From Mycobacterium florentinum (GTDB lineage Bacteria > Actinomycetota > Actinomycetes > Mycobacteriales > Mycobacteriaceae), in NCBI RefSeq assembly GCF_010730355.1, contig NZ_AP022576.1, forward strand, positions 3,844,001-3,908,000: DNA of 64,000 bases, in the 5' to 3' direction. Below are positions 17,239 through 25,905 of this stretch, piece by piece; within the stretch, counting starts at the first letter, position 1, and every line of letters starts with the position of its first letter. The notes below the pieces were generated by a model. It had not been told where the DNA came from. It searched no databases and saw nothing but the letters and a program-made list of their open reading frames with translations. A program made the translations under genes and the position numbers.

Positions 17239-17823
17239 ATGCCTCGTGATCTGCGACCCGGACCGGATTCTCCACCGGCCGACGAGCTGCAGGGCGCCGA
17301 AGACACCCTCGGGGTGCTGCAGCATGTATTGCACACCATCGCCGGCGACGACATGTGCCGGCAGACCGGCTGCTCGGACTACGACGTGACCCAGTTGACC
17401 GAGCACCTGCTGAAATCCATCACCGGAATCGGCGGCATGGCCGGCGCGCAGTTCCCGGAGCGTGACCCCGGCGATTCGGTGGAAGGACAGATCATTCGCG
17501 CGGCGCGGCCCGCGTTGGACGCTTGGCACCACCGCGGCCTGGACGGCACCGTCCCGTTCGGCAAGACCGAGATGCCGGCCAAATCGGCCTGCGGCATCTT
17601 CTCGATCGAATTCCTGGTCCACGCTTGGGATTATGCGGTGGCAGTGGGTCGCGACGTCGAGGCTGCGGAGCCGCTGGTCGAGTACGTGCTGGACCTGGCG
17701 CACAAGACCATCAGGCCGGAATTCCGTGGCGCCGCCGGGTTCGACGACCCGGTCGACGTGCCCGCGGATGCGAGCACGCTGGATCAGCTCGTCGCGTTCA
17801 CCGGGCGCGATCCGGCCCGATAG
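17239..17823 (+). CDS. TIGR03086/DinB-like mycothiol-dependent isomerase-family protein, Rv3773c-like
   Basis: 194 residues, the same length as Rv3773c. Four-helix DinB/MDMPI-like fold with likely metal ligands His in LTEHLLKSITG and His/Asp in EFLVHAWDYAVAVGR. This family includes mycothiol-dependent maleylpyruvate isomerases, but many members have no known substrate. The ATG at 17239 is chosen; GTG 17230 is also in frame. Divergent from echA21 with 23 nt between starts, and it ends one base before the stop of the LysR gene (convergent). Confidence 0.83.
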   Translation: MPRDLRPGPDSPPADELQGAEDTLGVLQHVLHTIAGDDMCRQTGCSDYDVTQLTEHLLKSITGIGGMAGAQFPERDPGDSVEGQIIRAARPALDAWHHRGLDGTVPFGKTEMPAKSACGIFSIEFLVHAWDYAVAVGRDVEAAEPLVEYVLDLAHKTIRPEFRGAAGFDDPVDVPADASTLDQLVAFTGRDPAR

Positions 17824-17824
17824 T

Positions 17825-18736
17825 TCACACGGTCGATTCGGCCGCGCTGCGGACCATCTCTCGCAACCAGGTGTGCGAGGGATCCTGATCGAAGCGCGGG
17901 TGCCAAACGGCGTAGAACTCGAGCTCGGTCAACTCCCGCGGCGCCGCCAGGATGCGGGTCTGCGTGGGGTCGGCGTTCTTGTGCGCAACCCGGGCCGGAA
18001 GGGTCAGCACGAGGTCCGTGCCCGGCAAGATGCTTGGCGCCAGCCCGAAATACGGCATGCTGACCGCGACCCGGCGCGTGCCGCCGAGCGGCTCGAGCGC
18101 CCGGTCGATCCACGGCCGGCCGATGTCGATGGCCAAGTGGGACAGGCGCAGATACGTCGACAGCGATACGGATTTCTGGTCGGCGAGCGGGTGCTCGGCG
18201 GCGACAACGCAGACGAAGCGATCGCTGAAAAGATGTTGACTGCAATATTTTTCGGGTGCGACCCGGCCGTAGATCGCCAGGTCCAGCGTCCCGGCGTCAA
18301 GTTTGTCGAATGCGTGCTCGTCGAGAACTTCGCAACTCACCGTCGAATTGGGTGATTCGGCCAGGATCGTCCGCACCAGCTCGGGGCCGAAGGTCGCGAC
18401 GGTGTAGTCGCTGACGGCGAGGCGAAACGATTGCGTGGCCGTGGCCGGGTCGAACGTCTCGATTGCGAACAGCTGCTCCAAATGCGTTACGGCCGTGCTG
18501 AGTCGGTCACGCAGACGCTCGGCGCGCGGGGTCAGCGAGTAGCCGTCCGGCCCGCGCACCAGCAGCTCGTCGCCGAAGTGCCGGCGCAGTCGCTGCAGCG
18601 CCCTGCTCATCGCCGGCTGGCTCAACCGGACGCGCTCGGCCGCACGCGAGACGTGTTGTTCTTCGAGCAGCGCCACCAGCGGCGGCAACAGATTGAGATC
18701 GACCTGATCGATATGCGTAGTACGCATGCATGCCAT
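17825..18736 (-). CDS. LysR-family transcriptional regulator
   Basis: 303 residues. An N-terminal winged helix-turn-helix of the LysR type (LNLLPPLVALLEEQHVSRAA, then SQPAMSRALQRLRR) is followed by a periplasmic-binding-protein-like effector domain. The layout resembles the NodD/LeuO/PnbR subgroup. Starts at 18736 or ATG 18727. The target and effector are unknown; the gene is downstream of hisC2 and the GXWXG gene on the same strand, separated by 152 nt that hold repeats. It does not appear to have a counterpart at this position in M. tuberculosis. Confidence 0.87.
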   Translation of the reverse strand: MACMRTTHIDQVDLNLLPPLVALLEEQHVSRAAERVRLSQPAMSRALQRLRRHFGDELLVRGPDGYSLTPRAERLRDRLSTAVTHLEQLFAIETFDPATATQSFRLAVSDYTVATFGPELVRTILAESPNSTVSCEVLDEHAFDKLDAGTLDLAIYGRVAPEKYCSQHLFSDRFVCVVAAEHPLADQKSVSLSTYLRLSHLAIDIGRPWIDRALEPLGGTRRVAVSMPYFGLAPSILPGTDLVLTLPARVAHKNADPTQTRILAAPRELTELEFYAVWHPRFDQDPSHTWLREMVRSAAESTV

Positions 18737-18802
18737 GCTAACGATTCACATCACAAATAGCAGCAGGTGTCATATCGGCGGAACATCCGCCCGACGCGTC
18801 GA

Positions 18803-18877
18803 GTGCGCACTCAGGGCGGAAAAACCGCCGAAATCCCGCCATGGGCGCACACTCAAAACCCAGAGCGCACACTCAAA
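18803..18877. repeat. Intergenic cluster of CGCACACTCA repeats
   Basis: Two exact 13-nt copies of GCGCACACTCAAA (18845-18857 and 18865-18877) lie 20 bp apart, with a related GTGCGCACTCA at 18803-18813 and an inner hairpin GGCGG-AAAAA-CCGCC (18815-18829). They share the core with the element at 11.66-11.76 kb. They occupy the 152-nt gap between the GXWXG gene and the LysR gene, which contains no gene. Confidence 0.6.
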
Positions 18878-18888
18878 CGTCAAGGAGC

Positions 18889-19347
18889 CTATACGCGCTC
18901 GAGGTAGAAGTAGTAGTAGCGGCCGTTGTCCAGCACGCCCTTGCCGTTCATGATGCCCATCACGGCGTCGTCGTCGATCTTCTTGAAGTGGTCGTGCACG
19001 GGCTGCCCGTCGTAAACCATTGTGGCGGTGACCTCGCCGCGGAAGTCTTCGAGCCAGAGGCTGGCCTCGCCCTTGCCCATCTCCTTGTTGGAGAACTTGT
19101 TTCCGTCGGCGTCGAGGCAGACCAATGGCTGCACGTCGCTTACCGACGTGAACGTCTTGCCGAACCAGCCGACCTTCTCCAGCTGGCCGTTCATCATGTG
19201 GCCGGTGCGGAATTCGCCACCCTTCCACTCGCCGATCATCTCGTCGATGGTCGTGGGCGGCAGCGTCGCCCAATAGTCGTCGAGCTCGGCGTCGGCGATG
19301 TCGCTGCGTTCCTTGAACTCATTGAAGTGCTTGCGGGCCAGGCTCAT
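18889..19347 (-). CDS. GXWXG/DUF4334-domain protein
   Basis: 152 residues. The N-terminal GXWXG motif is visible (GEWKGGEF near residue 39), followed by the DUF4334-type region ending GRYYYFYLERV. Family members are small cytosolic proteins of unknown function, often beside oxidoreductases. The ATG at 19347 overlaps the hisC2 stop (ATGA), so it is translationally coupled to hisC2. No signal peptide. Confidence 0.8.
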   Translation of the reverse strand: MSLARKHFNEFKERSDIADAELDDYWATLPPTTIDEMIGEWKGGEFRTGHMMNGQLEKVGWFGKTFTSVSDVQPLVCLDADGNKFSNKEMGKGEASLWLEDFRGEVTATMVYDGQPVHDHFKKIDDDAVMGIMNGKGVLDNGRYYYFYLERV

Positions 19348-20417
19348 TCGTCAACCTCCGGGTGGGTAATCCAGTCGCGGGCAAAAGCCAGCAGCGCATC
19401 GTTTTCCGCCGGCGCACCGATGGAGACGCGGACCCCGTCGTCGCCGTACGGGCGAACCACGATTCCCGCGTCGGCCGCCCGCGTGACGAAATCCCGGGTG
19501 CGGGCCCCCAGCGGCAACCAGACGAAGTTCGACTGCGACGGCGGCAAGGTGTACCCGGCGGCCCGTAACTGCGCGCTCACCCGAACACGGTCGGCGACCA
19601 ATGCGTCGGTGCGGGCCAACAACTCGTCGGCGGCGTCCAGCGACGCGATCGCGGCGGCCTGCGAGATGTTGGTCACCGAGAACGGCACGAACACCTGGTC
19701 CAGTGCGGTGATCAGATCGGGGTGGCCGACGGCGTAGCCGATACGCAGGCCCGCCAGCCCGTATGCCTTCGAAAAGGTGCGCAGCACAACGACGTTGCGG
19801 CGGGCGCGGACCAGGCCCAGGCTGTCGGGCAGCATGCCGTCGCGGATGTATTCGACATAGGCCTCGTCGATCGCAACCACGATGTGCGGCGGAACGGCCT
19901 CGACGAAGCGGGTCAGCGTGTCCGGGTCGACGACGGTCGAGGTCGGGTTGTTGGGGTTGCAGACGAAGATCAGCCGGGTACGTTCGGTGACCGCGGAGAG
20001 CATCGCATCGAGGTCGAAGGTGTGATCGGTCAGCGCCACACGGATCGAGGTCGCGCCGGCCACCTGGACCAGCGGCGGGTAGAGCTCGAAGCTGCGCCAG
20101 CCGAAGATCACCTCGTCGCCGGCCGAGGCGGTGATCTGCACCAGCTGCTGGCACAGGCTGACCGAACCGGCGCCGACCGCAATGTGCTCGGGATCGAAGC
20201 CCGAACCGAGATGCTTGGCCAGTGCCGCCTTGAGCTGCACGCAGCCGTTGTCGGGATAGCGGTTGACGATGTCGGTCGCGTGTTCGATGGCGGCACGGAC
20301 ACTGGGCAGCGGGCCGAATACCGTCTCGTTGCTGGCCAGTTTGATCGAACCCGGCACGGTCTTACCAGGAACGTAAACCGGCAGCCCGGCCAGCTCCGGC
20401 CGTAGGCGGGCAGTCAC
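19344..20417 (-). CDS. hisC2: HisC2, histidinol-phosphate/aromatic aminotransferase
   Basis: 357 residues of fold-type I aminotransferase, subfamily II beta. PLP-binding features are SNET near residue 29, CNPNNPT at 153-159, DEAYVEY at 184-190 and the Schiff-base Lys217 in TFSKAYG. It corresponds to Rv3772, annotated HisC2; related proteins transaminate aromatic amino acids or their keto acids (phenylalanine aminotransferase, Pat). The start is GTG 20417. First gene of a minus-strand unit with the GXWXG gene. Confidence 0.9.
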   Translation of the reverse strand: MTARLRPELAGLPVYVPGKTVPGSIKLASNETVFGPLPSVRAAIEHATDIVNRYPDNGCVQLKAALAKHLGSGFDPEHIAVGAGSVSLCQQLVQITASAGDEVIFGWRSFELYPPLVQVAGATSIRVALTDHTFDLDAMLSAVTERTRLIFVCNPNNPTSTVVDPDTLTRFVEAVPPHIVVAIDEAYVEYIRDGMLPDSLGLVRARRNVVVLRTFSKAYGLAGLRIGYAVGHPDLITALDQVFVPFSVTNISQAAAIASLDAADELLARTDALVADRVRVSAQLRAAGYTLPPSQSNFVWLPLGARTRDFVTRAADAGIVVRPYGDDGVRVSIGAPAENDALLAFARDWITHPEVDE

Positions 20418-20507
20418 TTCGACAGCATATGTCCCGGCTGTGTACGCTATGCCTCCGGCGGTTCAGGGACGCCCGGGTTGTGTCGGGTACCCTTCATGAA
20501 GTCCAAG

Positions 20508-20596
20508 GGAGGCGTGCCAGAGCGGCCGAATGGGGCTCACTGCTAATGAGTTGTCCCCCTCAAAGGGGACCGGAGGTTCAAATCCTCTCGCCTCCG
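20508..20596 (+). tRNA. tRNA-Ser(GCU)
   Basis: 89 nt: acceptor GGAGGCG/CGCCTCC with G discriminator, anticodon loop containing GCT (CTGCTAA), a long variable arm GTCCCC...GGGGAC, and T arm GGAGGTTCAAATCCTCT. Followed 34 nt later by tRNA-Arg. Confidence 0.95.
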
Positions 20597-20630
20597 CTGA
20601 AGTCCTTTCGGGGACACAACTGAAGTACCG

Positions 20631-20703
20631 GCGCCCGTAGCTCAACGGATAGAGCATCTGACTACGGATCAGAAGGTTAGGGGTTCGAATCCCTTCGGGC
20701 GCG
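20631..20703 (+). tRNA. tRNA-Arg(ACG)
   Basis: 73 nt: acceptor GCGCCCG/CGGGCGC, D arm GCTCAACGGATAGAGC, anticodon stem TCTGA/TCAGA with loop CTACGGA (anticodon ACG, with A34 expected to become inosine through the TadA encoded at 46.5 kb), and T arm GGGGTTCGAATCCC. Confidence 0.95.
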
Positions 20704-20723
20704 CTCAGGACGAAGTCAGTCCT

Positions 20724-21131
20724 TCACTCCGGCGCCTTTTCGCTGAGGTTGACGACCTCGGACTCGGCCAGCTTGTCGCCGGTGTCAGCGCCACGCGCCT
20801 CTAGTTTCCATTCGCCGGAGGTCACGCCGCTGCTGTCCAACCATCCCCGGCATGCCTGGGTTAGCCCGGGCGCACTGTCCAGTTCGCGGCGCGTATACGG
20901 GTCGTGGTCGTACTCCGTCCAGCCGGCGCCGTCACGGCGCATCAGCACATGCGTCACCAGCAGATGCGCTTGGCACAGCGCGGCACGGTCGTTGGCACTC
21001 CCGGGCTTCGTCGGGAAATATCCGCCGCAGACTCCGCAGGTCCGCATGATGTGGTCGGGCTCTTCGTCGGCCGCGATCGGCGTGAACCCCAGCGCGTCGG
21101 AGGAGAATTCGAAGTCGTCTTCCGTGCTCAT
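20724..21131 (-). CDS. Conserved hypothetical protein with a CxxC motif
   Basis: 135 residues, acidic N terminus. A CGVCGGYFPTKPG segment near residue 32, followed by a Cys and His about 20 residues later (ALCQAHLLVTHV), could form a small zinc site. The rest (SGVTSGEWKLEARG) is not recognised. It ends 20 nt from tRNA-Arg on the opposite strand. The function is not known; the gene is considered real because of its good codon bias and motif structure. Confidence 0.65.
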   Translation of the reverse strand: MSTEDDFEFSSDALGFTPIAADEEPDHIMRTCGVCGGYFPTKPGSANDRAALCQAHLLVTHVLMRRDGAGWTEYDHDPYTRRELDSAPGLTQACRGWLDSSGVTSGEWKLEARGADTGDKLAESEVVNLSEKAPE

Positions 21132-21233
21132 CAGCAGCTCCTCGAGCCGGGCGCCTGGGGATTTTGACCTTACCCCGGGCGCGCGCCACGGCCGATGCTG
21201 TAATCCGTTGTTTCACAGCGCGTTAACGGCGGG

Positions 21234-21461
21234 CTATGAATCGCCTCCGTCGCGCTCGGCGGCGTCGGTGTCGGTCGGCTTGTCAGGCATCGGCCCAACC
21301 GTGGCGATCATCGGGATTCTCAGCGTCTTACCGCCGGCGATCGGCAGGTGGATCGCGACGAACACGATCTTCAGCTCCAGGCTCACTTGCCGCAAGGGCT
21401 GCTCGTACAGGTCAAAGCGCAGGTCCCGTAACCGCGCCAGGCCGCGCTCGAGCCGACTCAT
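21234..21461 (-). CDS. Small conserved hypothetical protein
   Basis: 75 residues starting MSRLERGLARLRDLRFDLYE, with an Arg/Leu-rich helical first third, a hydrophobic beta-like middle (LELKIVFVAIHLPIAGG) and an acidic tail. No known domain was recognised. It lies 21 nt downstream of the Thr/Pro-rich membrane protein gene on the same strand, probably in one transcript. Confidence 0.55.
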   Translation of the reverse strand: MSRLERGLARLRDLRFDLYEQPLRQVSLELKIVFVAIHLPIAGGKTLRIPMIATVGPMPDKPTDTDAAERDGGDS

Positions 21462-21482
21462 GTCCTTGACCCTACCGATCCG

Positions 21483-21959
21483 CTAGGGGCGGGGCTCGAA
21501 CGGCCGGCGCGTCGGCACGGTGACCGTTTGGGTAACCGTGCTGGTCTCCGTGCTCGGCGACAGCGTGACGGTGCTCGTGGTCGGCGGCACCGTCGTCGTG
21601 GGAGTGTCCGTGCTCGGCGGTGGCGGCGTTTCGGTCACGGTCTCGGTCGGCGCGGGGCCGCCGCCACCCGGTGGGTGATGCCGGGTGGGCTCCGCGGCCG
21701 TGGTGGTCACCGTCGTCGTCGGGGATGGCGTCGTCGTGGTCGTCGGACTCGGGGCCGGCGAACCGCTGACCAGCGTGACGATCGCGTAGATCGCCAAGCC
21801 GAGCACGATCACGCCGACAGCGCCCGCGGCGACCAGCGCCAGCGGGCGCCGGTACCACGGTGTCGGGGGCTCCGGCTCGGGCGCGGGGTCATAACCGCCG
21901 TATCGCGCCGCCGCCGTCGGCTCGGAGTAGTAGTCGGGTTCCTCGGGGTAAGGAGGCAC
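21483..21959 (-). CDS. Single-pass membrane protein with Thr/Pro-rich extracytoplasmic tail
   Basis: 158 residues: an acidic, Pro/Tyr-rich cytoplasmic N terminus (PYPEEPDYY), one transmembrane helix at about 42-63 (LALVAAGAVGVIVLGLAIYA), then a low-complexity tail dominated by Thr, Pro and Ser. Such tails are common on mycobacterial envelope proteins and may be mannosylated. The GTG at 21959 lies 11 nt after the stop of the phosphotransferase gene, indicating co-transcription. Function unknown. Confidence 0.7.
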   Translation of the reverse strand: MPPYPEEPDYYSEPTAAARYGGYDPAPEPEPPTPWYRRPLALVAAGAVGVIVLGLAIYAIVTLVSGSPAPSPTTTTTPSPTTTVTTTAAEPTRHHPPGGGGPAPTETVTETPPPPSTDTPTTTVPPTTSTVTLSPSTETSTVTQTVTVPTRRPFEPRP

Positions 21960-21970
21960 GTCAGAAGATG

Positions 21971-23002
21971 CTAGCCGTTACCGATCTGGGTCAGCGCGCG
22001 CTCGAACAGGTGCACCGTCGCCGCGTGCAGTTGATCGCCGACTTCCTTCTCGGCCTTGCCGGCACACGCCCGGGCCAGCGTGCCCTCGATGACGATGCCC
22101 AGCTTGAAGCGGGCCAGCACGGTGTACCAGGTGATGTGCGACAGGTCGCGGGTGGTGTTGGCGGCGTAGCGCTCGAACAGCTCGTCGGTGCTGGCTAACC
22201 CGTCCTGACCGCCCAGCGCGTGGCTGAATACGCTGGCGCCGTCCGGCTGGCGCCAGGTGGCCAGCAGCCAGCCCAGATCCAGCAGCGGGTCACCGATCGT
22301 GCACATCTCCCAGTCGACGATCGCGACCACGTCGGGCCCGGTCCGGGAGAACATCACGTTGGCGGCGTGGTAGTCGCCGTGCATGATGCCCGGTGTCCAG
22401 GTCGCCGGCCGGTGGCGTTCCAGCCAGGACGACACCTCCTCGATGCCCGGGATGTCGGGCCCCGGGTAGCCGTCGTACTCGCTATAGGAGTCCAGCTCCG
22501 AAAGCCAGCGCGGCACCTGGCGTTCCAGGAAGCCCTCCGGCTTGCCGAAATCGGCCAGCCCTACCGCGACGTGGTCGACGGCGCCCAGCTTCGCCAGCGC
22601 GTCGGCCATCGACAGGCCCATGCCGTGGCGCACTGCGGCATCGCCGGCGTGTAGCGGCAGCAGCCCCTCGCCGGCGTTGAATCCGTCGACGGGGTCCATC
22701 AGGTAGAAGACGGCGTCGCCGAGCACGCTGGTGTCGTCGCAGGCCGCGATCAGGTGAGGGTGCGGCACATCGGAACCAGCCAGTGCCGCAAGGACTTTGG
22801 TTTCCCGCAGGATCACGCTGTTGCTGCGCGGACGCAGGTGCCGTGGCCCGCGCCGCAGCACATAGGGCCGGCCGGATCGGGTGAACCGCAGCATCACGTT
22901 CTGCGTTCCACCCGTGACGGCCGAAACGTCCTCGAGCGGTCCCTCGCCCAGACCCTGTTCCGACATCCAATCGGCGACGGCGTTCAAGTCCACGTGCTCC
23001 AC
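21971..23002 (-). CDS. APH/ACAD10-like phosphotransferase-family protein
   Basis: 343 residues with an aminoglycoside phosphotransferase-like kinase fold: catalytic loop HGDYHAANV (about 208-216), metal-binding [12 protein letters not shown], and an N-terminal nucleotide-binding part with [10 protein letters not shown]. In actinobacteria these proteins belong to the ACAD10/11-associated group that phosphorylates hydroxyacyl-CoA or related metabolites, rather than antibiotics. It leads a minus-strand unit with two small genes. One of four related proteins in this window. Confidence 0.82.
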   Translation of the reverse strand: MEHVDLNAVADWMSEQGLGEGPLEDVSAVTGGTQNVMLRFTRSGRPYVLRRGPRHLRPRSNSVILRETKVLAALAGSDVPHPHLIAACDDTSVLGDAVFYLMDPVDGFNAGEGLLPLHAGDAAVRHGMGLSMADALAKLGAVDHVAVGLADFGKPEGFLERQVPRWLSELDSYSEYDGYPGPDIPGIEEVSSWLERHRPATWTPGIMHGDYHAANVMFSRTGPDVVAIVDWEMCTIGDPLLDLGWLLATWRQPDGASVFSHALGGQDGLASTDELFERYAANTTRDLSHITWYTVLARFKLGIVIEGTLARACAGKAEKEVGDQLHAATVHLFERALTQIGNG

Positions 23003-23027
23003 GTGGTGTGAACCTACTCGGGGGCGA

Positions 23028-23375
23028 TCAGCCCTTGGGTTTCGGTGTGTAGCGGACGGTCTGCGCGCGGATCATGCCGTCGCGGAAGACGAAGGTGTCG
23101 ACGCCGTCGTCGACCCGGTTGAGCACCGAATCGGCGGCCCATTCGAGGAACAACACATCGCCGTCGAACAACTGCGTCTTCAGGTCCCAGTCCGCGTTCG
23201 GCAGGTCGGCGAGCAGGGCGGCGAAGACGTTGCGGATGCTGTCCTTGCCGCGCGCGATTCCGGCGGGGCTGATCAGCACGGAATCGTCGGCGTAGTCGGC
23301 GACGATCTCGTCGAGATCGCCCGCGCCAAGCGCTTGCCCGTGGTGAGCGAAGACTTCCTCGGGCGTGCGTGTCAT
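23028..23375 (-). CDS. SnoaL-like/NTF2-fold protein
   Basis: 115 residues with the NTF2-like pattern: helix [26 protein letters not shown], then strands with [16 protein letters not shown] and a final [17 protein letters not shown]. Members can be small hydrolases, isomerases or ligand-binding proteins, and no catalytic assignment is possible here. The ATG at 23375 has a strong AAGGAG 7 nt upstream. It sits 25 nt before the phosphotransferase gene on the same strand. Confidence 0.8.
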   Translation of the reverse strand: MTRTPEEVFAHHGQALGAGDLDEIVADYADDSVLISPAGIARGKDSIRNVFAALLADLPNADWDLKTQLFDGDVLFLEWAADSVLNRVDDGVDTFVFRDGMIRAQTVRYTPKPKG

Positions 23376-23501
23376 CGTGGCGCTCCTTACCTGTGGGCCC
23401 TCTGTGAACACAGCGTAAGTCACCGTTCGCGGGTGCCAAGAGGCATCGGCGGCTGGAACAATAGTGAACGGAACCGACTATCAAGGTGGAGAGGACTGAC
23501 G

Positions 23502-24443
23502 ATGCCGCGTACCGACAACGATTCCTGGGACATCACTCAGAGCGTGGGGTCCACCGCGCTCGGCGTCGCGGCAGCCCGCGCCGCCGAGACCGAGAGCGCG
23601 AACCCGCTCATCAACGACCCGTTCGCGCGTGTCTTCGTCGACGCCGCGGGGGCGGGGATGTGGAGCATCTACGCCGATCCCGCGTTGTTGGCCAAGGCGG
23701 TCGAGATCGAACCCGAGGTACGCACCCGGACACAGCTGATGGTCGACTTCATGGCGACCCGGACGGCGTTCTTCGACGAGTTCTTCCTCGGCGCGGCCGA
23801 CGCCGGTGTGCGGCAGGTGGTGATCCTCGCGTCGGGTCTCGATGCTCGCTCGTGGCGGCTGCCGTGGCCCGATGGCACCGTGGTGTACGAACTCGACCAG
23901 CCCAAGGTGCTCGACTTCAAGACGGCCACCCTGCGAGACCACGGCGCGGATCCCACCGCGAAGCTGGTGACCATACCGATCGATCTGCGTCAAGACTGGC
24001 CAAAGGCGTTGCAGGAAGCTGGTTTTGATGTGTCGAAACCGACCGTCTGGTCCGCGGAGGGCTTGGTCCGCTATCTGCCGTCGCAGGCCCAGGACCTGTT
24101 GTTCGAGCGCATGCATTCGCTGAGCGCGCCGGGCAGTTGGCTGGCGTCCAACGTGCCGAGCCAAGGCTTTAACGACCCGGATCGGGTGCGGCGCCAGCGC
24201 GAAGACATGAAGCGCATGCGCGCCGCGGTCGCCGCGGTGGTCGACGCCGAGATCACCGATGTCGAGGACCTCTGGTATCCCGAGGAGCGCACCCCGGTCG
24301 ACGAATGGCTGCGCGAGCGTGGCTGGGATGTGGCGGCCGCGACCTTCCCGGAGCTGATGGCGCGCTACCACCGCACCGTCCCGGACGGCGCCGACGACGC
24401 CATGCCGCCCACCCTGTACGTGTCCGCACAGCGCCGGCGCTAG
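23502..24443 (+). CDS. Class I SAM-dependent methyltransferase, Rv3767c-like (UPF0677/LCM-like)
   Basis: 313 residues of the mycobacterial S-adenosylmethionine-dependent methyltransferase family related to leucine carboxyl methyltransferases: N-terminal [23 protein letters not shown]-binding [17 protein letters not shown], then [12 protein letters not shown] and [11 protein letters not shown]. It corresponds to Rv3767c. Substrate unknown; the family is expanded in mycobacteria. The ATG at 23502 follows GGAGAGGA. Its stop overlaps the convergent oxidoreductase stop by 4 nt. Confidence 0.88.
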   Translation: MPRTDNDSWDITQSVGSTALGVAAARAAETESANPLINDPFARVFVDAAGAGMWSIYADPALLAKAVEIEPEVRTRTQLMVDFMATRTAFFDEFFLGAADAGVRQVVILASGLDARSWRLPWPDGTVVYELDQPKVLDFKTATLRDHGADPTAKLVTIPIDLRQDWPKALQEAGFDVSKPTVWSAEGLVRYLPSQAQDLLFERMHSLSAPGSWLASNVPSQGFNDPDRVRRQREDMKRMRAAVAAVVDAEITDVEDLWYPEERTPVDEWLRERGWDVAAATFPELMARYHRTVPDGADDAMPPTLYVSAQRRR

Positions 24444-25390
24444 GGCGTGATGACGATTCGCTGATCGGCGTCGGTGTCGTTCCACGCGGCCTCGACGTCG
24501 GCGAGCGGCACGGCGCGGGCGTCGAGTTCGAAACCGCCACTGCTGATTTCGGTCACGATGGCGGGAAGCTCGGCCAAAATGTCGCGGGTCGGGACCGAAC
24601 CCTGTCCGCTGCCGACGATCTGCAGGCGCACGGCACGCAGTGCCGCGGAGACGATCTCGGCCGAAGGGCCCGCGACCGAGCCGATTTCGATCCAGGTGAG
24701 TGGCTTGCCGCGATCGGTTCGGTGGCCGGCGATACCGGCCATCACGTCCGCCGTGACCGGACCCCACAGATAGTCGATCACCACATCGACGTCGCGTGCT
24801 GCCCGCGCGAGATCGTCTATCGCCGAGGCATTGTCGATCGCAGCGACGGTGTCGGCGCCCAATGCCGGCAGCGTCGCGAGTCGCCGCGCGTCGCGACCGG
24901 CTCCGATGACGTGACCGGCGCCAAGGTGTTTGGCTACCTGGACGGCCATGCGGCCCGAGCTTCCGGTCGCGCCCAGAATCAACACCGTTTGACCAGGCTC
25001 GAAATCGATGCGCCGGCGCAGGGCGAGCCAGGACGACATGACCGGGTTCATCGCCGCGGCCACCAGGATGGGGTCGGTGCCGTCCTGGAGCACGATGCTG
25101 CGGCGCTGGTCGATGACGGTCTGTTCGGCCATCGCGCCCATCGTGGTGTCGGGCAGCACGAAGTAGCGGATGGTGCCGTCGGGCGCGCGTCCCACCCCAT
25201 CGATGCCGGGGACCAGGGGTAAGGCCCCGGTGCTCGTGTAATGCGAGCCGTCGGCCTGAGACCGCACCCGCGGATGTAGGCCGGTGGCGATCACGTCGAC
25301 CACGAGTTCGTCGTCGGTTTGTGGAGTGGGACTGGGGAACTCGCGATAGGTGGGCGGGTGAGCGAATGTGATGACGACGGCTGCGTGCAC
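24440..25390 (-). CDS. MDR-family quinone oxidoreductase-like protein
   Basis: 316 residues: GroES-like N terminus ([30 protein letters not shown]) and a Rossmann domain with [19 protein letters not shown]. It lacks zinc-ligand motifs and resembles the zinc-independent quinone reductase/enone reductase group controlled by MarR-type regulators. The GTG at 25390 has AGGAG 8 nt upstream. It is divergent from the marR gene and probably regulated by it through the shared 94-nt intergenic region. Confidence 0.82.
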   Translation of the reverse strand: MHAAVVITFAHPPTYREFPSPTPQTDDELVVDVIATGLHPRVRSQADGSHYTSTGALPLVPGIDGVGRAPDGTIRYFVLPDTTMGAMAEQTVIDQRRSIVLQDGTDPILVAAAMNPVMSSWLALRRRIDFEPGQTVLILGATGSSGRMAVQVAKHLGAGHVIGAGRDARRLATLPALGADTVAAIDNASAIDDLARAARDVDVVIDYLWGPVTADVMAGIAGHRTDRGKPLTWIEIGSVAGPSAEIVSAALRAVRLQIVGSGQGSVPTRDILAELPAIVTEISSGGFELDARAVPLADVEAAWNDTDADQRIVITP

Positions 25391-25421
25391 GATGACTCTC
25401 CTGATGCGGGTGGCTATGGAT

Positions 25422-25460
25422 TTAGGTGGTAACACGAATCAAATTAGATGGTATTACGAA
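25422..25460. promoter_or_regulatory. Putative MarR operator: two 17-bp direct repeats 22 bp apart
   Basis: TTAGGTGGTAACACGAA (25422-25438) and TTAGATGGTATTACGAA (25444-25460) match at 14 of 17 positions and start 22 bp apart, about two helical turns, on the same face. They lie between the divergent oxidoreductase and marR genes, and the second copy covers the expected -35 region of the marR promoter. Binding by the adjacent MarR protein is inferred. Confidence 0.6.
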
Positions 25461-25471
25461 CTTTTTCAAGG

Positions 25472-25477
25472 TATAGT
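25472..25477 (+). promoter_or_regulatory. Putative -10 box for a leaderless marR transcript
   Basis: TATAGT ends 7 nt before the GTG at 25485, so transcription would start at or next to the start codon, giving a leaderless mRNA. Leaderless genes are common in mycobacteria. Confidence 0.45.
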
Positions 25478-25484
25478 CGACGGC

Positions 25485-25895
25485 GTGGAGACGGACGACG
25501 ATCTCAGGGACAACCTCGTGCAGGTGTCGTTCGGAGTGATCGCGGTGCTCAACCGCGTTGCCGCCGAGCATGATCTGTCCCTGACCCAGTTGAGGGTGCT
25601 GGGGATACTGCGCGATCGCGAACCCGCGATGGCCGAACTTGCGACGTACCTGGGGCTGGAACGCTCGACCGTCAGTGGCCTCATCGACCGCGCGGTCCAA
25701 CGTGGACTGGTCCGCAAGACCACCGACGCCGTCGACGGCCGTTCGGTGCGGGTCAGCCTCACCGCACAGGCGCGGCGACTCGAGGGGCGGATCATCGCCG
25801 AGATCGGCGAGCTGATGGAGCCGATGACCGGCAGGCTCAACGCTGCCGACCAGAAGCGGCTCACCGAGCTGTTGGCGAAAGTGCTTGAGCGCTAA
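25485..25895 (+). CDS. MarR-family transcriptional regulator
   Basis: 136 residues with a winged helix-turn-helix of the MarR type: helix LTQLRVLGILRDREPAMAEL, recognition region LGLERSTVSGLIDRAVQRG, wing TTDAVDGRSVRVSLT. Probably represses itself and the divergent oxidoreductase and senses a small lipophilic or phenolic compound. The GTG at 25485 is preferred over upstream starts because the -10 element TATAGT lies 7 nt before it and the extension upstream runs through the operator. It is followed by the YjbR-type gene after 10 nt. Confidence 0.85.
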   Translation: METDDDLRDNLVQVSFGVIAVLNRVAAEHDLSLTQLRVLGILRDREPAMAELATYLGLERSTVSGLIDRAVQRGLVRKTTDAVDGRSVRVSLTAQARRLEGRIIAEIGELMEPMTGRLNAADQKRLTELLAKVLER

Positions 25896-25905
25896 GGTCG
25901 CCGCT

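Noticed and set aside
21500..21760. Short repeats in Thr/Pro-rich coding region as a CRISPR or tandem repeat
   Set aside because: The repetition comes from Thr/Pro/Val codons in a low-complexity tail and has no regular spacer structure.
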